The position numbers and the translations under genes were made by a program. A stretch of DNA of 64,000 bases from Aricia agestis (taxonomy: Eukaryota > Arthropoda > Insecta > Lepidoptera > Lycaenidae). Shown here in pieces: positions 10,101 through 20,407 of this stretch (position 1 is the first letter of the stretch; the number at the start of each line of letters is the position of its first letter). The notes beneath the pieces were generated by a model. It had not been told where the DNA came from. It made no database searches and saw nothing but the letters and a program-made list of their open reading frames with translations. The stretch lies in NCBI RefSeq assembly GCF_905147365.1, contig NC_056423.1, forward strand, positions 9,838,501 to 9,902,500. The letters are read 5' to 3'.

Positions 10101-13100
10101 GGAGTTCCTAATGAGCTATGTGATGCACTGAGGTCAAAATGTAACGGAATGCCAGGACAAGTGGAAACATTTTTAATGCATTTATTTTCTTGCGGGGCTC
10201 TAGATTTAAAGAGAATAAATAAAGAAGAATTGCCGTCATATAACGAGGAACTTCATTTCCCGAAACCTGCTCAGATACAATTTGTCGCTTTGGATAGCAA
10301 GGACCAACCATCCCTTGATCAAGCTCGTAGCGAAAATCAAAGTGACCAAGTATCAGTCTGTATTCTTAAAAACAAAGATGATCTGAATACTGAACTCAAC
10401 GAAATAAATTTGGACGCTCTGATAATGATACAACTGGATTCCCTTGCCCCGTATCAGCAACTTCTTTTGAAAATAGCATCTGTTATTGGTAATATATTTT
10501 CAAGGGATCTCCTGGAGAGCATTATGTATGAAAACGATCCTACTGCCACAGCTAAAGCGATCAAAAGACTTTTTTCCATGAGAATAATATCCTGCGCGAA
10601 TATAAAGCGTAAACAACACATAACCTTTAGAGAATCTACACCCTTAGGCTCATTCAAGGAGAGTCCTACCTGCGAATGTGGATTTGAATACGATCCTGAC
10701 CAGAACGAGGGCCTACCGAAGTACGCCTTCTGTAAAGTTATGAAGTTCAAGAACAAGAACTCGAGAAAAACATTTTATGAACTACTACCTTTGAACCAAA
10801 AAAAGGATTTTCACACTCGTATCGTTAATCATTTGGAAAATAAGAAGCACAAATGTCATAGCTGTGGTGGTAGCATTACTATTGTACAATCAATTACAGG
10901 ACTAGAATGTCTAAAAATCGACTCCTCCTCATTAATTAAAGAAACGAACTGCGATAGTGCCAAAGAAAATAAAATCCTAAATGCATCTTCAAATAATGCA
11001 ATGGTATTGAAAACTCCGAATTTAACTACAAACAGAGACGACGTTACATCAAACGAAAAGAAACATTGTTGGGTTGATAACAATTTGATGTTTGTTAATA
11101 TCAGGCACGTTCTGGAAGCCAAAACAACAAATGACTGGGAATCGATTGGTATAATAGAGAGTGAGGACAATTTAAATGAAAACAAAAATAATTTTATTCC
11201 ACCAGGACTAAAACTTGAACGAGGTGTTTCTCGCACTGATTTCAAAGCATGCAGCTGCGCAGAGCTCAATATCACGGTATCTGAACAACTTATTTTCCAC
11301 TCGAGAGAAGCACAAATTAAAATGAAAGTTGTAGACTTTCTTATTAAATATAGTTATTTAAATTTATTGGCACATATTTCTAACAGTAAAGTAATAGTTA
11401 AACTTAATGAGGCAGAAAGTATTTGCATAGATAAATCAGTTAATTATCTCTCTAAATGCCAACGCAAATTATATTTAGGCAAGATTTATACCCTAAAAGC
11501 TAATGCAAATCTTCTAGCCGATAAATTGATGGCCGCAAAGATAGATATCGATAAAGCTATGAGAATTTATGGCTTCGATGTTAACAAAGTTAGAAAAATC
11601 CTCAATTTTAGAAGCATTATCAGTCACATCAAGTTAAGGCATGGTAAATATCGCAACCAAGCAGATGAACGAAGATCTGATTCGATTATGTGTTTCAACG
11701 TCGCAACAGCACTGTATTCAGCGATCAACGATGGAACATCAGCAAAAGCTGCAGCACAACGCGCATTATATCTCAGTCAAACCGTTAAGTGCAATGTTAT
11801 CGATCTTTGCAATGCTTTCTACAACTTTATTGAACTAGAACTGCCGGGACTGGCTAACACGAATCTCAGACTCGACAAACTAACTTACATGACACTATCA
11901 ATGATTCCTAATGCAATACAGTCTGAAGAACTGTACGCTGTGGGGAAACTATTCATGGCTCTTTTTACAGCGTACACGGCAAGAGCCAATATACCTGTAG
12001 CCATTCGATACGGCTACCAAGCCCTGGCGCTTAGTCAATTCCTATACGTAGTCCATATTTCAATAGACATCATCCCAAACCTTTTCTATTTGCTGCTATC
12101 GCGTTGTCGAATAAAGGAGGCGGTTGAAGTGGTGGAAATTTTATTGCAAATAGGTTGTCCCGAAGAATGGTTCGAATGCCAGATATGGTACCACGCTCTA
12201 TGCATGGACTTCATACTAGACGCGGGTCTACAAATAGAGACCCCAGAGATGATAGACGATTTCACCGAACTCAGTTTACAGAAGAGAAAGTTTTCGGGAC
12301 CTTGCAGGAGACGACTGATTCTCAACCTCTGGACCTATTGGCTCCGAACGGATGAGAGTAAAGCTAAACGATTCGAAAACGAAGCGTTGACAATAATGTC
12401 GAGACAAACTGAAGACAGCTCGCTAAAAACGTTGATGAGTTCTATGAGGTTGGCTGAAGGCATGCTGGAGAGCTTAGCGCGAAAAGTTGGAGATTTGAGT
12501 AAAGTAATTAATTATGTTTAACGGCCGCACTGAAAGACACCATTACTTACTAAACTTTAATTTAATGAAGAGTTTAACAGAAAATATATATCCTATCCTA
12601 TGTCAAAACCTTCAACAAATGAAGGTTAAATAATCATTAAATGTCTCTAAGTGCGGTCGTTACTTTCATAACTATTATAATATAGATATTAAATGTAAGA
12701 TAGCAACCACGATGTCTCGGTTAAAAGTGATTCGGAATTCACCGCGTGTCGAAGGATTTAAAAGTAGTTGTACTATCATAGAAGTTGATTCATAGGCAGA
12801 CTGCGGACCTGCGTAATTTAATCGCGTCATGTCACACGGCACACTCAGCCGACAGATCGCCACTAATATTGAATTGACATACAATAACCCACTTTTGGAC
12901 CCAATGATCGTATGATACCAGGTGGTGGACTTAATGGAGCTACGTTCGCTGGCTGAGAAGGAGCTAAATGAGATGGAGGGGGACGTCCTCTGCATGCGCA
13001 CGGCACTGCCCCGCTGGATCCTCCTCAAGGCCTACTCTCTCGTCCTCTCGGGACGACATGCAGCCGCCAACTCACTGTTTCTACAGGTTTCTTCATCATC

Positions 13101-13655
13101 ATGGCTTATGCCCATATTAATATTATAAATGCGAATGTGTGCCTGTCTGTCTCTCTACACGCCTAAACCCTAAACTGATTTTGGTTTAGAGATAGTTTGA
13201 GAGGCAGAAAAGGATTATACTTTTTATACCGGAAAAATGTACGGTTCCCGTGCGATAAGCGAATTTTGGCGCAACAGAACTTGCAAGCGGCAATGCACGT
13301 ACAGACGTACGCGTTTTATGCGCGTTTTCTGCTCGCGCGGATTCATCATTCATAGCAATTTCACATGTGCAGAAACCGTACGAAAAAAAAACGCGCATAA
13401 AACACGCGCGCTTACAATTGGCGCGATTTCGCTGGTACTCACATAAAAATGCTGTTCATACCTTCACAGGCAATAGAAGAAGCGCGTCGCAGCAAGAACC
13501 GCTTGGAAGAGGCGCTGGCTCGAGCGGCAATGTCCAACTCACTGATCTGGGTCCAAAATGCCGCCCACGGCACTTTCTACAGCTGGGAAGAGGGTGTCCC
13601 ACTAGCTAAAGCTTGTTGGCATCAATATCTGTACAAAATAACATCCAATCGATGA
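7091..13655 (+). CDS. ADCY10-like: Soluble adenylyl cyclase (adenylate cyclase type 10-like)
   Basis: It converts ATP to cAMP. The vertebrate enzyme is a soluble, bicarbonate- and calcium-responsive sensor; regulation here is inferred. Five coding exons join in phase: 7091-7151, 7580-7811, 7994-12503, 12922-13086, 13470-13655, giving 1717 residues (human sAC about 1610). Cyclase domain 1 is at about residues 105-290, with LLMADVSGFTALSERY and IIKFAGDAFLALW; the metal-binding Asp pair (about 115 and 165) and Lys161 are present. Cyclase domain 2 is at about 380-570, with VSIGVTTGKVYCGVVG and VNRAARFM, which carries the Asn/Arg pair. An NTPase module follows: Walker A GESRVGKT (about 602-609) and AIFIDDLQNLDD (about 723-735). 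The remainder is a long helical, TPR-like tail with Cys pairs (CECGF, CHSCGG, CSCAEL). The first ATG is supported by exact phase joining, not homology. No defect is visible. Confidence 0.93.
7225..7378 (+). repeat. Retroposon fragment in sAC intron 1
   Basis: It contains 'ggaactcaaagtatcccaat', 'aaaactggttcactggtttg', 'gacagacagacaaac' and 'tgcatttataataatattag', the 3' end of the common retroposon family. Confidence 0.65.
7580..7811 (+). CDS. ADCY10-like: sAC coding exon 2
   Basis: A T-rich tract and ACAG (7576-7579) precede 232 nt ending at GTAAGT (7812). It encodes PEKWQKYNKKIK through LSTLVPDEILLMEK. The LVPDEI segment directly precedes cyclase domain 1, as in animal sAC. Confidence 0.88.
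7994..12503 (+). CDS. ADCY10-like: sAC coding exon 3, 4.5 kb
   Basis: The exon begins after TTTTCAG (ends 7993) and completes a split Lys codon (AA|A) before FDVSSPRRF. It carries both cyclase domains, the NTPase module and most of the helical tail without an intron. It ends at AAA|GTAATT (12504) in phase 0. The open frame runs a few codons into the intron to a stop at 12521, which is not the true end. Confidence 0.93.
12520..12662. repeat. Foldback MITE just after sAC exon 3 donor
   Basis: The ends 'taacggccgcactgaaagac' and 'gtctctaagtgcggtcgtta' are inverted copies. The element starts 16 bp downstream of the donor, so the stop that ends the long open frame lies at its edge. The rest of this intron (12663-12921) shows no feature. 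Confidence 0.7.
12922..13086 (+). CDS. ADCY10-like: sAC coding exon 4
   Basis: The acceptor is ATACCAG (ends 12921); the exon is 55 codons (VVDLMELRSLAEKELNE ... AANSLFLQ); the donor is GTTTCT at 13087. Codon use and GC content match the main exon, and both phases are 0. Confidence 0.85.
13117..13290 (-). repeat. Retroposon fragment, reverse, in sAC intron 4
   Basis: 'attaatattataaatgcgaa', 'cgcctaaaccctaaactgat' and 'accggaaaaatgtacggttc' mark the reverse of the common retroposon. It is followed at 13298-13440 by a CG-rich imperfect foldback with 'acgcgttttatgcgcgtttt' and 'aacgcgcataaaacacgcgc'. Confidence 0.65.
13470..13655 (+). CDS. ADCY10-like: sAC coding exon 5 and stop
   Basis: The acceptor is TTCACAG (ends 13469). 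It encodes AIEEARRSKNRLEEALARAA through SWEEGVPLAKACWHQYLYK and stops at TGA 13653-13655. A possible ATTAAA polyadenylation signal is at 13670-13675. Confidence 0.87.
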   Translation, partial: AIEEARRSKNRLEEALARAAMSNSLIWVQNAAHGTFYSWEEGVPLAKACWHQYLYKITSNR

Positions 13656-14156
13656 AATTTTCGACTTCAATTAAAATTTAAATACTTAAGTAATATCTTG
13701 ATTATTGTTTGAATCTAAACCGTCTTAATGGCTGGTTAACACGTATTAAGTAATAAGTTAAACACAAAATTTAGTGGCTAAGGTTCACAAAGCTACTCCA
13801 ATTTTTTGGTGCTCACATGGGTTTGAGGAAGGATGTTTTGGGTGAGAAAAACCTCCTCGTGCCACTTCCCCCCCCCCATTTAGGAGAAATTTACATTGCA
13901 TACTTGTGCTAGAGCCCAGAGAGTCCATAAAAAAAACTAATGACAGATGACAGGCAATGACAATCAGCTGTTTGTTATTTTTATTTCATTCGTGATAAGC
14001 AAATGATAAGGATAACCTGTTGAATATTGATAACCTTTGCAGAAAAATCCTAATAAATATAATTCTTCTGAATATCCTTCTGTATGTAGAACTCCTCAAT
14101 CTGTAAACACTGTGATCCCACAAACTCCAAGGTTAGGTAATATACAATTTTACAAA

Positions 14157-14252
14157 ATGTCTTGGAAAATATTCTTGGGGAATATAGTAACGTCTTCTAA
14201 AATTAACGAGTTGAACGCATTTTCTGGTTATGTGGTCGTGAAAGATGGACAG
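14157..14252 (+). CDS. GDA: GDA exon 1
   Basis: It runs from the ATG to the GTACGT donor at 14253: 32 codons ending YVVVKDGQ, phase 0. Confidence 0.87.
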
Positions 14253-17200
14253 GTACGTACGGGATCTTTTATTATTTAAAAGTTATGTTATATCAAAATC
14301 ATATCTAGGAGAAATTCTCGTAAAATTTTTGAAATAAATCAAGTTTAGTTTCATTAAATTATAGTGCTCAAACACTTTACAGTAACAGTTATTGGAGATA
14401 AAATTTTATTTGTACTTTTAGATAAACGGAGTTGGAAAACTAGTAGACTTGGAGCAAAAGTATAAGGACTTTGATACTGAGTGTGAAGTAATACACTTGT
14501 TGCCTCATCAATTCTTAATGCCCGGATTCGTGGACTGTCACACACATGCTCCGCAGTTCCCCAACATCGGCCTGGGCTTGGATCTGCCGCTGCTGCAGTG
14601 GCTAGACAAGTACACATTCCCGTTAGAGAAAAAGTATGAGGATACACAATTTGCTGCTCAAGTCTATGATAAAGTTGTTGTAAGTATAAAGGTCTTCTCA
14701 ATTACACCAACTTAACAATCTTAATGTTATAAAGTTGTTGTAAGTATAAAGGTCTTCTCAATTACACCAACTTAACAATCTTAATGTTGTACTATAAATT
14801 TAATGTGGCCCATGATAAAATGATTATGAATATCTTGAAGGGCATACTTTCTTATTAATATTGATTATGCATGATTTATTATTTTTATATAAATCTAGCA
14901 AGCGTTATTTACAAGTTAACAAATGAGCAGGAAAATAAATAGCTGTTTCTTGAGCTTGTATTGGTTTTGGTAAATGTAAAATTTTTCCTGAAAGCATTAT
15001 TCAAATCTGGACAGTAATAGAGCAGTTTTTGCTGTTCTGATTTTAATAAGGAAAAAAATGACCATGCAACTTACGACCTTAATCGAGGTAATTTAATACA
15101 AATTCATGGCTCTATAGCCATAAATATTTTATACTTGTTATTTGAATGCAATAACTTAATAAAATATACTATATTACAGAGGAGGTTACTCGACAATGGC
15201 ACTACAACAGCATGTTACTTTGGCTCCCTCCACTCTGAAGGCACGGTGGAGCTTGCCAAAAGTGCTCTCAAACACAAGCAAAGGGCGTTCATCGGTAAAG
15301 TCAGCATGGATGTCAAAAACGATACCGGATATTATAATAACACGCAAGACGAGCTGATACAAGTGAAAATGTTCATTGAGAAGATTAAATCATTTCAGGT
15401 CATTTTTAATCTTTAATGATTAATTTAATGGCAATTTTAAAATAGCCTCCATACATATTCTGTCAAACTCTTCATTAAATTGCAGTTCATTAATTATGTA
15501 AGGTCAGAGAAGTGCGGCTGTAAGCAAATTTTATCAAAGAACATTTTCTGTTAAACGCTAGATTAAGTTAAAGCTAAGTAATCAATAAAATACGTCTATG
15601 ATGTTTACACGTGGGAGAGCCATGCTTACACGTGGGAGAGCCATGCTTCTGCACGAATGGGCCGGCTCGACCGGAGAAATACCACGTTCTCACAGAAAAC
15701 CGGCGTGAAACAGCGCTTGCGCTGTGTTTCGCCGAGTGAGTGAGTTTACCGGAGGCCTAATCCCCTTTTTTTTTTTTTTAATGAAATAAGGGGGCAAACG
15801 AGCAAACGGGTCACCTGATGGAAAGCAACTTCCGTCGCCCATGGACACACGCAGCATCAGAAGAGCTGCAGGTGCGTTGCCGGCCTTTTAAGGGGTAATA
15901 GGGGAGGGTAGGGAAGGGAATAGGGAAGGTTCCCTATTCCCTTCCCTACCCTCCCCTATTCCCTTCCCATCCCTACCCTCCCCTACTACTATATTCCCTT
16001 TTAAAAGGCCGGCAACGCACCTGCAGCTCTTCTGATGCTGCGAGTGTCCATGGGCGACGGAAGTTGCTTTCCATCAGGTGACCCGTTTACTCGTTTGCCC
16101 CCTTATTTCATTAAAAAAAAAAAAATATGAGATAGGCCCGGCCGTAAGCATAAGTGTACTTATAGTTTTTAGTATGTAACTGTTTACCCACAGTACAACC
16201 TAAAGCTTTTCCAAGCCTTTCCAGATGGACTATCCAACACAAAAATATTTCGAGCCGGTACTCCCTAAGATTAGCGCTTTCCGACAAAAATTCAGCTTTA
16301 AAATTTTAATTATTTTATCAACTTTCAATTTTAAGGTATACATATTATATGTTATTTTTTTTAGAATGATTTAGTCAAACCTATAATAACGCCGAGATTC
16401 GCGCTCAGCTGCGGCGGTGAACTCATGAAAGGACTTGCTGAGCTAGCTCATCAATACATGTGTCCAATACAGGTATTTTTTAAATAATCATTAAGGCGAG
16501 GCCGCACTAGGCGACACTACGCTGCAGCGGAGCGACGCGACACTGCACTTTCCATTGTAATTGACGTTTTGTGTGGCGTAGCGTCGATGCCGCGTAGTGC
16601 GGCTCCAGTAGGCCTACTACGATACTGGGCTTGTACCATGAAACTGTTTTGAGACTCAAATAGTCCAACGAGAATGCCGTCTCCTACTCTTACAAACGAG
16701 AAATTACGTTGTAAGAGCAGGACGCGGCATTCTCATCCGATTGTTTGAGTCTCAAAACGATTTCGTAGTAGGGCTACTGCTTTCGATCAACGCGGCATGC
16801 GACCGCGACCGACAAAAATTCAAATAAAATGCCACTTTATGACAATATAATATAGGTTTCATTTTACTCTACGCCACTACAAAGCAGCGGCGGCATGAGT
16901 TACTAGACCGATGTCGGTAGGAGATGGAACCTATTAATAGGACATAAAGTGGCATTTTATTTGAATTTTTGTCGGTCGCAGTCGCTTGCCGCGTTGATCG
17001 AAACCAGTAGGCCTGTATATAGGCCAGTAGCGGATCGGTAAGTCACCTTTGGCTCATACGATTTCAAACCGAGAGTATTTGGCCGTGAAATATCCAAAGA
17101 ATTCTATTTAAACTGAGGGACGTATCATGTCGACTGTTTTCAGACGCACGTGTCAGAGAACCAGAAAGAGATAGAAGCGGTACTCGCGATGTTCCCCGAC

Positions 17201-18895
17201 TGCAGCTCCTACTCTGAAGTCTACGACCGCTGCGACATCCTCAAACATCGGGTAATAAGTATATAAAGATATCGTACCGATAAACTGGAGGTCCCAATGT
17301 TACAAAAAAAACAAAGTCAAATTTTTGGGTGGTTTTCAGAATCAGTCAACATTTATTTTTCATACCCCAAATTACATCGTGACAGATAAAACAGCGCATA
17401 ATCCCGCACATGTACAGAAAAAAAACCGCTCTCACTCTTACTCTCAAACATAATATTACCGCAACGTATGCCGGATGAGTAATGAGTATACCCAATTTTT
17501 TTGGTTCCAGTGCATCCTAGCTCACGGGGTCTGGCTGAGCGACGCAGAGTTGGCGCTGCTGGTGTCGCGGCGCGCGGCGGTGGCGCACTGCCCCGCCTCC
17601 AACACGCGCCTGCGCTCCGGCCTGTGCCCCGTGCGCCGCCTGCTGGATCACGGCGTCACCGTCGGCCTGGGCACCGGTAAAGCCATCTATCCGCAGCTCT
17701 ATACATCCTAGATCACGGGGTCTGGCTGAGCGACGCGGAGTTGGGCACTGGTAAAAGCCCTTTACAAGCTAGATTTTCTAGCTAGAGCTGCCGTGTATAC
17801 ACCGAAAGAAATATGACCAAATGAGGGCCGCCATTTCTCCGGTGCGGGGCGTTTCACAATTCCCGTTCGACACGGATTCGGAAACTTTACCGTGCGGTCA
17901 TTGGTCAATGCCTAGCACGGCGAGCGTTTATTGGATTTCGCGGGGTGAAGTTTCGGAAACCGAGTCGAATTAGGCATTACACATCAATGCTATGGTTTCT
18001 CGTTTCAGACGTATCGGGCGGTGACAGCGCGAGCATTCTGGACGCGATGCGGCGCGCCATGGACGTGTCCACCCATCTCGAGATGTTGACCGCTGGAGAG
18101 CGCGCGCTCGACTGGAGAGAAGTCTTCTACTTGGCGACGCGAGGTGGCGCTGAAGGTAAACTACCCTAATTTTTTTAACGCCAAATTTGATAACACATAC
18201 TATGTAGGCCACTGACCTCTATAATACACTGGACAGGCTATGCCGTACAAAATGACAGCTATTTCTTATGCCGATTTGAAGCGCCGCGGTGAGCGTACTG
18301 TGAACTAATTTATATAGAAAATGACAACCGCCATTTGCAAAATAGTAGTTCCAAGTACACTCACTACTGCTTTCACATAGCAATCAGCGCCAATATGGCG
18401 ACTTTCAAATAGGAATATTTTATTGATAGCGATCACCTGTCCAGTGTATTAGAGGTCAGTGATGTAGGCATGATACGTGTTATATAATTTGACGTGCCTA
18501 TGTGCGTGCGTGCCTGTATGTGTGCGTGTGTGTATGTGATATGTAATTTTAAAATAAGTTGTGTAAATTGTGGTAAAGGAACTATTAAAAGCTGAAATTA
18601 TTAAAACTTTCTTTCAGCACTATCCATGGACAGCAACGGTTCTTTTGAAAGTTCTTTCGACTTCGACGCTCTCGTGGTAGACGTATACACAGACGGACAG
18701 GTGGACAAATTCGACTATCCCCCCGCGTCGGGCGAGGAATACATACTACAACTACTACAGAAGTTCATATACGTTGGCGACGACAGAAACATAGTACATG
18801 TGTACGTAAAAGGAGAAAAAGTAAAAGATGTTAACCACCTTGAGAAAAAAGTTGCGACTTTGCAAAGTGTTATCAAAAATCTCACCGGTCGGTAA
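14157..18895 (+). CDS. GDA: Guanine deaminase
   Basis: Guanine deaminase hydrolyses guanine to xanthine and ammonia in purine breakdown, in the cytosol. Eight coding exons join in phase: 14157-14252, 14422-14679, 15180-15398, 16365-16472, 17144-17251, 17511-17676, 18009-18155, 18618-18895, giving 459 residues (human GDA 454). The amidohydrolase metal site is complete: HTHAPQ in PGFVDCHTHAPQFPN (exon 2), His of PIQ-THVSEN (exon 4/5 join), His of CILAHGVWLSD (exon 6) and Asp of GLGTDVSGG (exon 6/7 join). AHCPASNTRLRSG is also conserved. The start was chosen as the ATG giving MSWKIFLGNIVTSSK, which fits the family beta-sandwich; in-frame codons extend upstream and a TTTGCAG just before 14042 might be a 5' UTR acceptor. 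Introns carry many small elements. No coding defect is seen. Confidence 0.94.
14422..14679 (+). CDS. GDA: GDA exon 2 (metal-binding HTH)
   Basis: The acceptor is TTTTAG at 14416-14421. The exon is 86 codons with PGFVDCHTHAPQFPNIG and ends YDKVV at GTAAGT (14680). The donor lies inside a 60 bp tandem duplication (14671-14790). Confidence 0.93.
14671..14790 (+). repeat. 60 bp tandem duplication over GDA exon 2 donor
   Basis: Positions 14671-14730 and 14731-14790 are identical except near the last bases (gttat versus gttgt). Each copy includes 'aaagttgttgtaagtataaa', so the intron has two identical donors 60 bp apart. Confidence 0.93.
15180..15398 (+). CDS. GDA: GDA exon 3
   Basis: The acceptor is ATTACAG and the donor GTCATT. 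It is 73 codons with LLDNGTTTACYFGSLH and KVSMDVKND, in phase 0 on both sides. Confidence 0.92.
15605..16126. repeat. Composite of inverted C-rich-tail retroposons
   Basis: A head with a 21 bp self-duplication ('tacacgtgggagagccatgc' twice, 15605-15646) leads to about 15765. A poly-T then starts a reverse tail (15766-15932). A forward tail follows (15933-16126), ending in poly-A. The two tails form inverted arms of about 165 bp. Confidence 0.82.
16365..16472 (+). CDS. GDA: GDA exon 4
   Basis: The acceptor is TTTTTTTTAG and the donor GTATTT. It is 36 codons: NDLVKPIITPRFALSCGGEL through AHQYMCPIQ. Confidence 0.92.
16493..16608. repeat. Foldback MITE, CG-rich ('ggccgcactaggcgacac')
   Basis: The ends 'ggcgaggccgcactaggcga' and 'gccgcgtagtgcggctcc' are inverted. 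It starts 20 bp after the GDA exon 4 donor. A related element is at 38891-39075. Confidence 0.65.
16609..16781. repeat. Foldback MITE, family B copy 1
   Basis: The inverted arms carry 'actgttttgagactcaaata' and 'gtttgagtctcaaaacgatt', with 'gaatgccg' and 'cggcattctc' inside. The other copies are at 38376-38529, 45438-45598 and 62487-62640. Confidence 0.8.
16783..17000. repeat. Foldback element with about 55 bp arms
   Basis: The left arm 'gatcaacgcggcatgcgacc' through 'ataaaatgccactttatg' matches the inverted right arm 'cataaagtggcattttat' through 'ttgccgcgttgatcg'. Confidence 0.8.
17144..17251 (+). CDS. GDA: GDA exon 5
   Basis: The acceptor is GTTTTCAG and the donor GTAATA. It is 36 codons starting THVSENQKEIEAVLAMFPD, which supplies a metal-binding His at the join with exon 4. 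Confidence 0.92.
17511..17676 (+). CDS. GDA: GDA exon 6
   Basis: The acceptor is GGTTCCAG and the donor GTAAAG at 17677. It encodes CILAHGVWLSDAELALLV through AHCPASNTRLRSG and GVTVGLGT. It is much GC-richer than its surroundings. A decayed partial copy lies at 17702-17757. Confidence 0.92.
17702..17757 (+). pseudogene. Decayed partial copy of GDA exon 6
   Basis: 'cctagatcacggggtctggc' and 'gagcgacgcggagttggg' repeat the first part of exon 6, then jump to 'cactggtaaaagcc', a copy of the exon end and donor. The middle of the exon is missing. It is only 25 bp downstream of exon 6. Confidence 0.85.
17845..17985 (+). repeat. Short element, family C copy 1
   Basis: It contains 'ttcccgttcgacacggattc', 'ccgtgcggtcattggtcaat', 'gcgagcgtttattggatt' and 'gagtcgaattaggcatt'. 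It ends 23 bp before the GDA exon 7 acceptor. Copies 2 and 3 are at 42165-42302 and 51936-52085. Confidence 0.8.
18009..18155 (+). CDS. GDA: GDA exon 7
   Basis: The acceptor is CGTTTCAG and the donor GTAAAC. The first codon, split with exon 6, gives the metal-binding Asp of GLGTDVSGG. It then encodes SASILDAMRRAMDVS and FYLATRGGAE. Confidence 0.92.
18208..18472. repeat. Foldback MITE, family D copy 1
   Basis: The ends 'cactgacctctataatacac' and 'gtgtattagaggtcagtg' are inverted, with 'ggacagg' and 'cctgtcc' next in. Copy 2 is at 27344-27682. It is in GDA intron 7. Confidence 0.7.
18618..18895 (+). CDS. GDA: GDA exon 8 and stop
   Basis: The acceptor is TCTTTCAG (ends 18617). It encodes DFDALVVDVYTDGQVDKFD and FIYVGDDRNIVHVYVKGEKV and stops at 18893-18895. 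The VYVKGEKV strand is the usual end of the beta-sandwich. Confidence 0.92.
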
Positions 18896-19144
18896 AAACC
18901 CATAAAGTTAATATACCTAGCGGAATAGAGAAACAATCCCGAACTGTCAAACGAAACCAAAATTGAATTACAATCTGTGTGTACAAATCTGTTTACGTGC
19001 GTGAAAACGATGTTCCTACATACATTTTTTTTAGAGCTCAAATTGTCAACGTGCCGATAAGTGCAGACTGAATGTCAAAACAGATAAAAAAAAATTTTTG
19101 ATTTTTTTTTTTGATTTCTATGTGTGTAACAGACTTCAACCATA

Positions 19145-19150
19145 AATAAA
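19145..19150 (+). terminator. Possible GDA polyadenylation signal
   Basis: An AATAAA lies about 250 bp after the GDA stop codon. It is the first canonical hexamer after the gene; its use is not proven. Confidence 0.45.
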
Positions 19151-19887
19151 AGAGTATAATTCGTATGTATAGGCTTGTCACTCAAAAATATGTCATTTCT
19201 CATGTGTGTGTGTTGTAGTGTGTGTAATGTTTTATTTGTTAAATCCATGTATGATAAAAGCATAATTTCAAAATAATATTAGTTCGATGCACTCCTTCTC
19301 CATATATGTATACTATAACTGTGCAAAATTTCATGCACCTACGTTTCCCCATTTTTCGTAAAAAGGGTTACAAAGTTTTTCGTTCACGTATTAATATTAT
19401 GATAAAGTAGATATAGGTATAGTAGTACATTCACCTCGGCCTCGTGACCGCTCCATCATCATCATCATCATCCTCTATAAAAAAGACATAGATAGATATA
19501 ATATTTACTGTTTAATGTAATAATTATTTTAAACGGCCCTACAATAGTTGTCTTTATCTGATACTTTGAAAAATGTTTAACAGTCAAGAATTATAAATTT
19601 TTAACAAAATCATTATTTAATTACAGTTAAAAATTCGTCTCCGAGTGCGGCAGTAAGATAAAGCTTAGATGTCCAGTTGGATCGCTGGTTCAACTAGATG
19701 GATAATAGGAGCATAAGATCCCAAGCAAAGGCGGAACGTGTCTTGGTGGGGCTCCGTATAAAAAAATTGCGGCCCTTAAGAAAGGTCGCCTATTTAACTT
19801 TTCTAATATTTTTAAAATAAAAAGAAAGTTTTTATAACTTTTTGCAAATGTACTTTGGGAGCACCTGTGACCCGGGGGTCCTGTAGC
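19151..19887. other. Non-coding gap after GDA
   Basis: AT-rich DNA with a (CAT)n run near 19453-19471 and the fragment 'gtgcaaaatttcatgcacct' seen in lepidopteran repeats. Nothing else is recognised. Confidence 0.5.
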
Positions 19888-20070
19888 TCTACCATGAGTT
19901 TAAAGCTATAGTTTTTATCGATACTCTATACCGACTACGTAAATATTTATTATGGCAAATTTTACAGCGCCTCTAGCGGTCACTTGCGGAACTAAAATCG
20001 CCGTACTAATTATTTACGTAGTCGGTATCGAGTATCGATAAATACTACAGCTTTAAACTCATGGTAGACC
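19888..20070. repeat. Foldback MITE ('ctaccatgagtttaaagct')
   Basis: The left arm 'taccatgagtttaaagctat' plus 'ataccgactacgtaaatat' is matched by the inverted right arm 'tatttacgtagtcggtat' plus 'agctttaaactcatggta'. The arms are about 65 bp. Confidence 0.82.
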
Positions 20071-20407
20071 TACTTTATAATTGATACGACATATAAGGCA
20101 GTAGCTACGCCCCTGAGTCCAAGTCGCAAAATGATGAAAAAAAAAACACAGTTTACATACTATATATTTTCGTGTAATCGTTTATTATAATTTGTAGAAA
20201 AATGTGCAAATACAAACATAAATATGGAATAATATGTATACATTACAATACTTAACATATTATAATACTATAGCGAAACTGTAACAGAAAACGACTGGCA
20301 TTGCCTTTAGTCTGAAGTGAAGTTAGCAACGAGTCGCAAATAACAAAATAATGTCATGTGCAAATCGTTTCAACTTCATGTACAATCGGCAATAGGGCAT
20401 ATTACAG

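Noticed and set aside
8001..12521. Single-exon gene starting at 8001 and ending at 12521
   Set aside because: The codon at 8001 is GTG inside FDVSS, preceded by a good acceptor and upstream exons. The stop at 12519-12521 lies in the intron after GTAATT, and further exons follow in phase.
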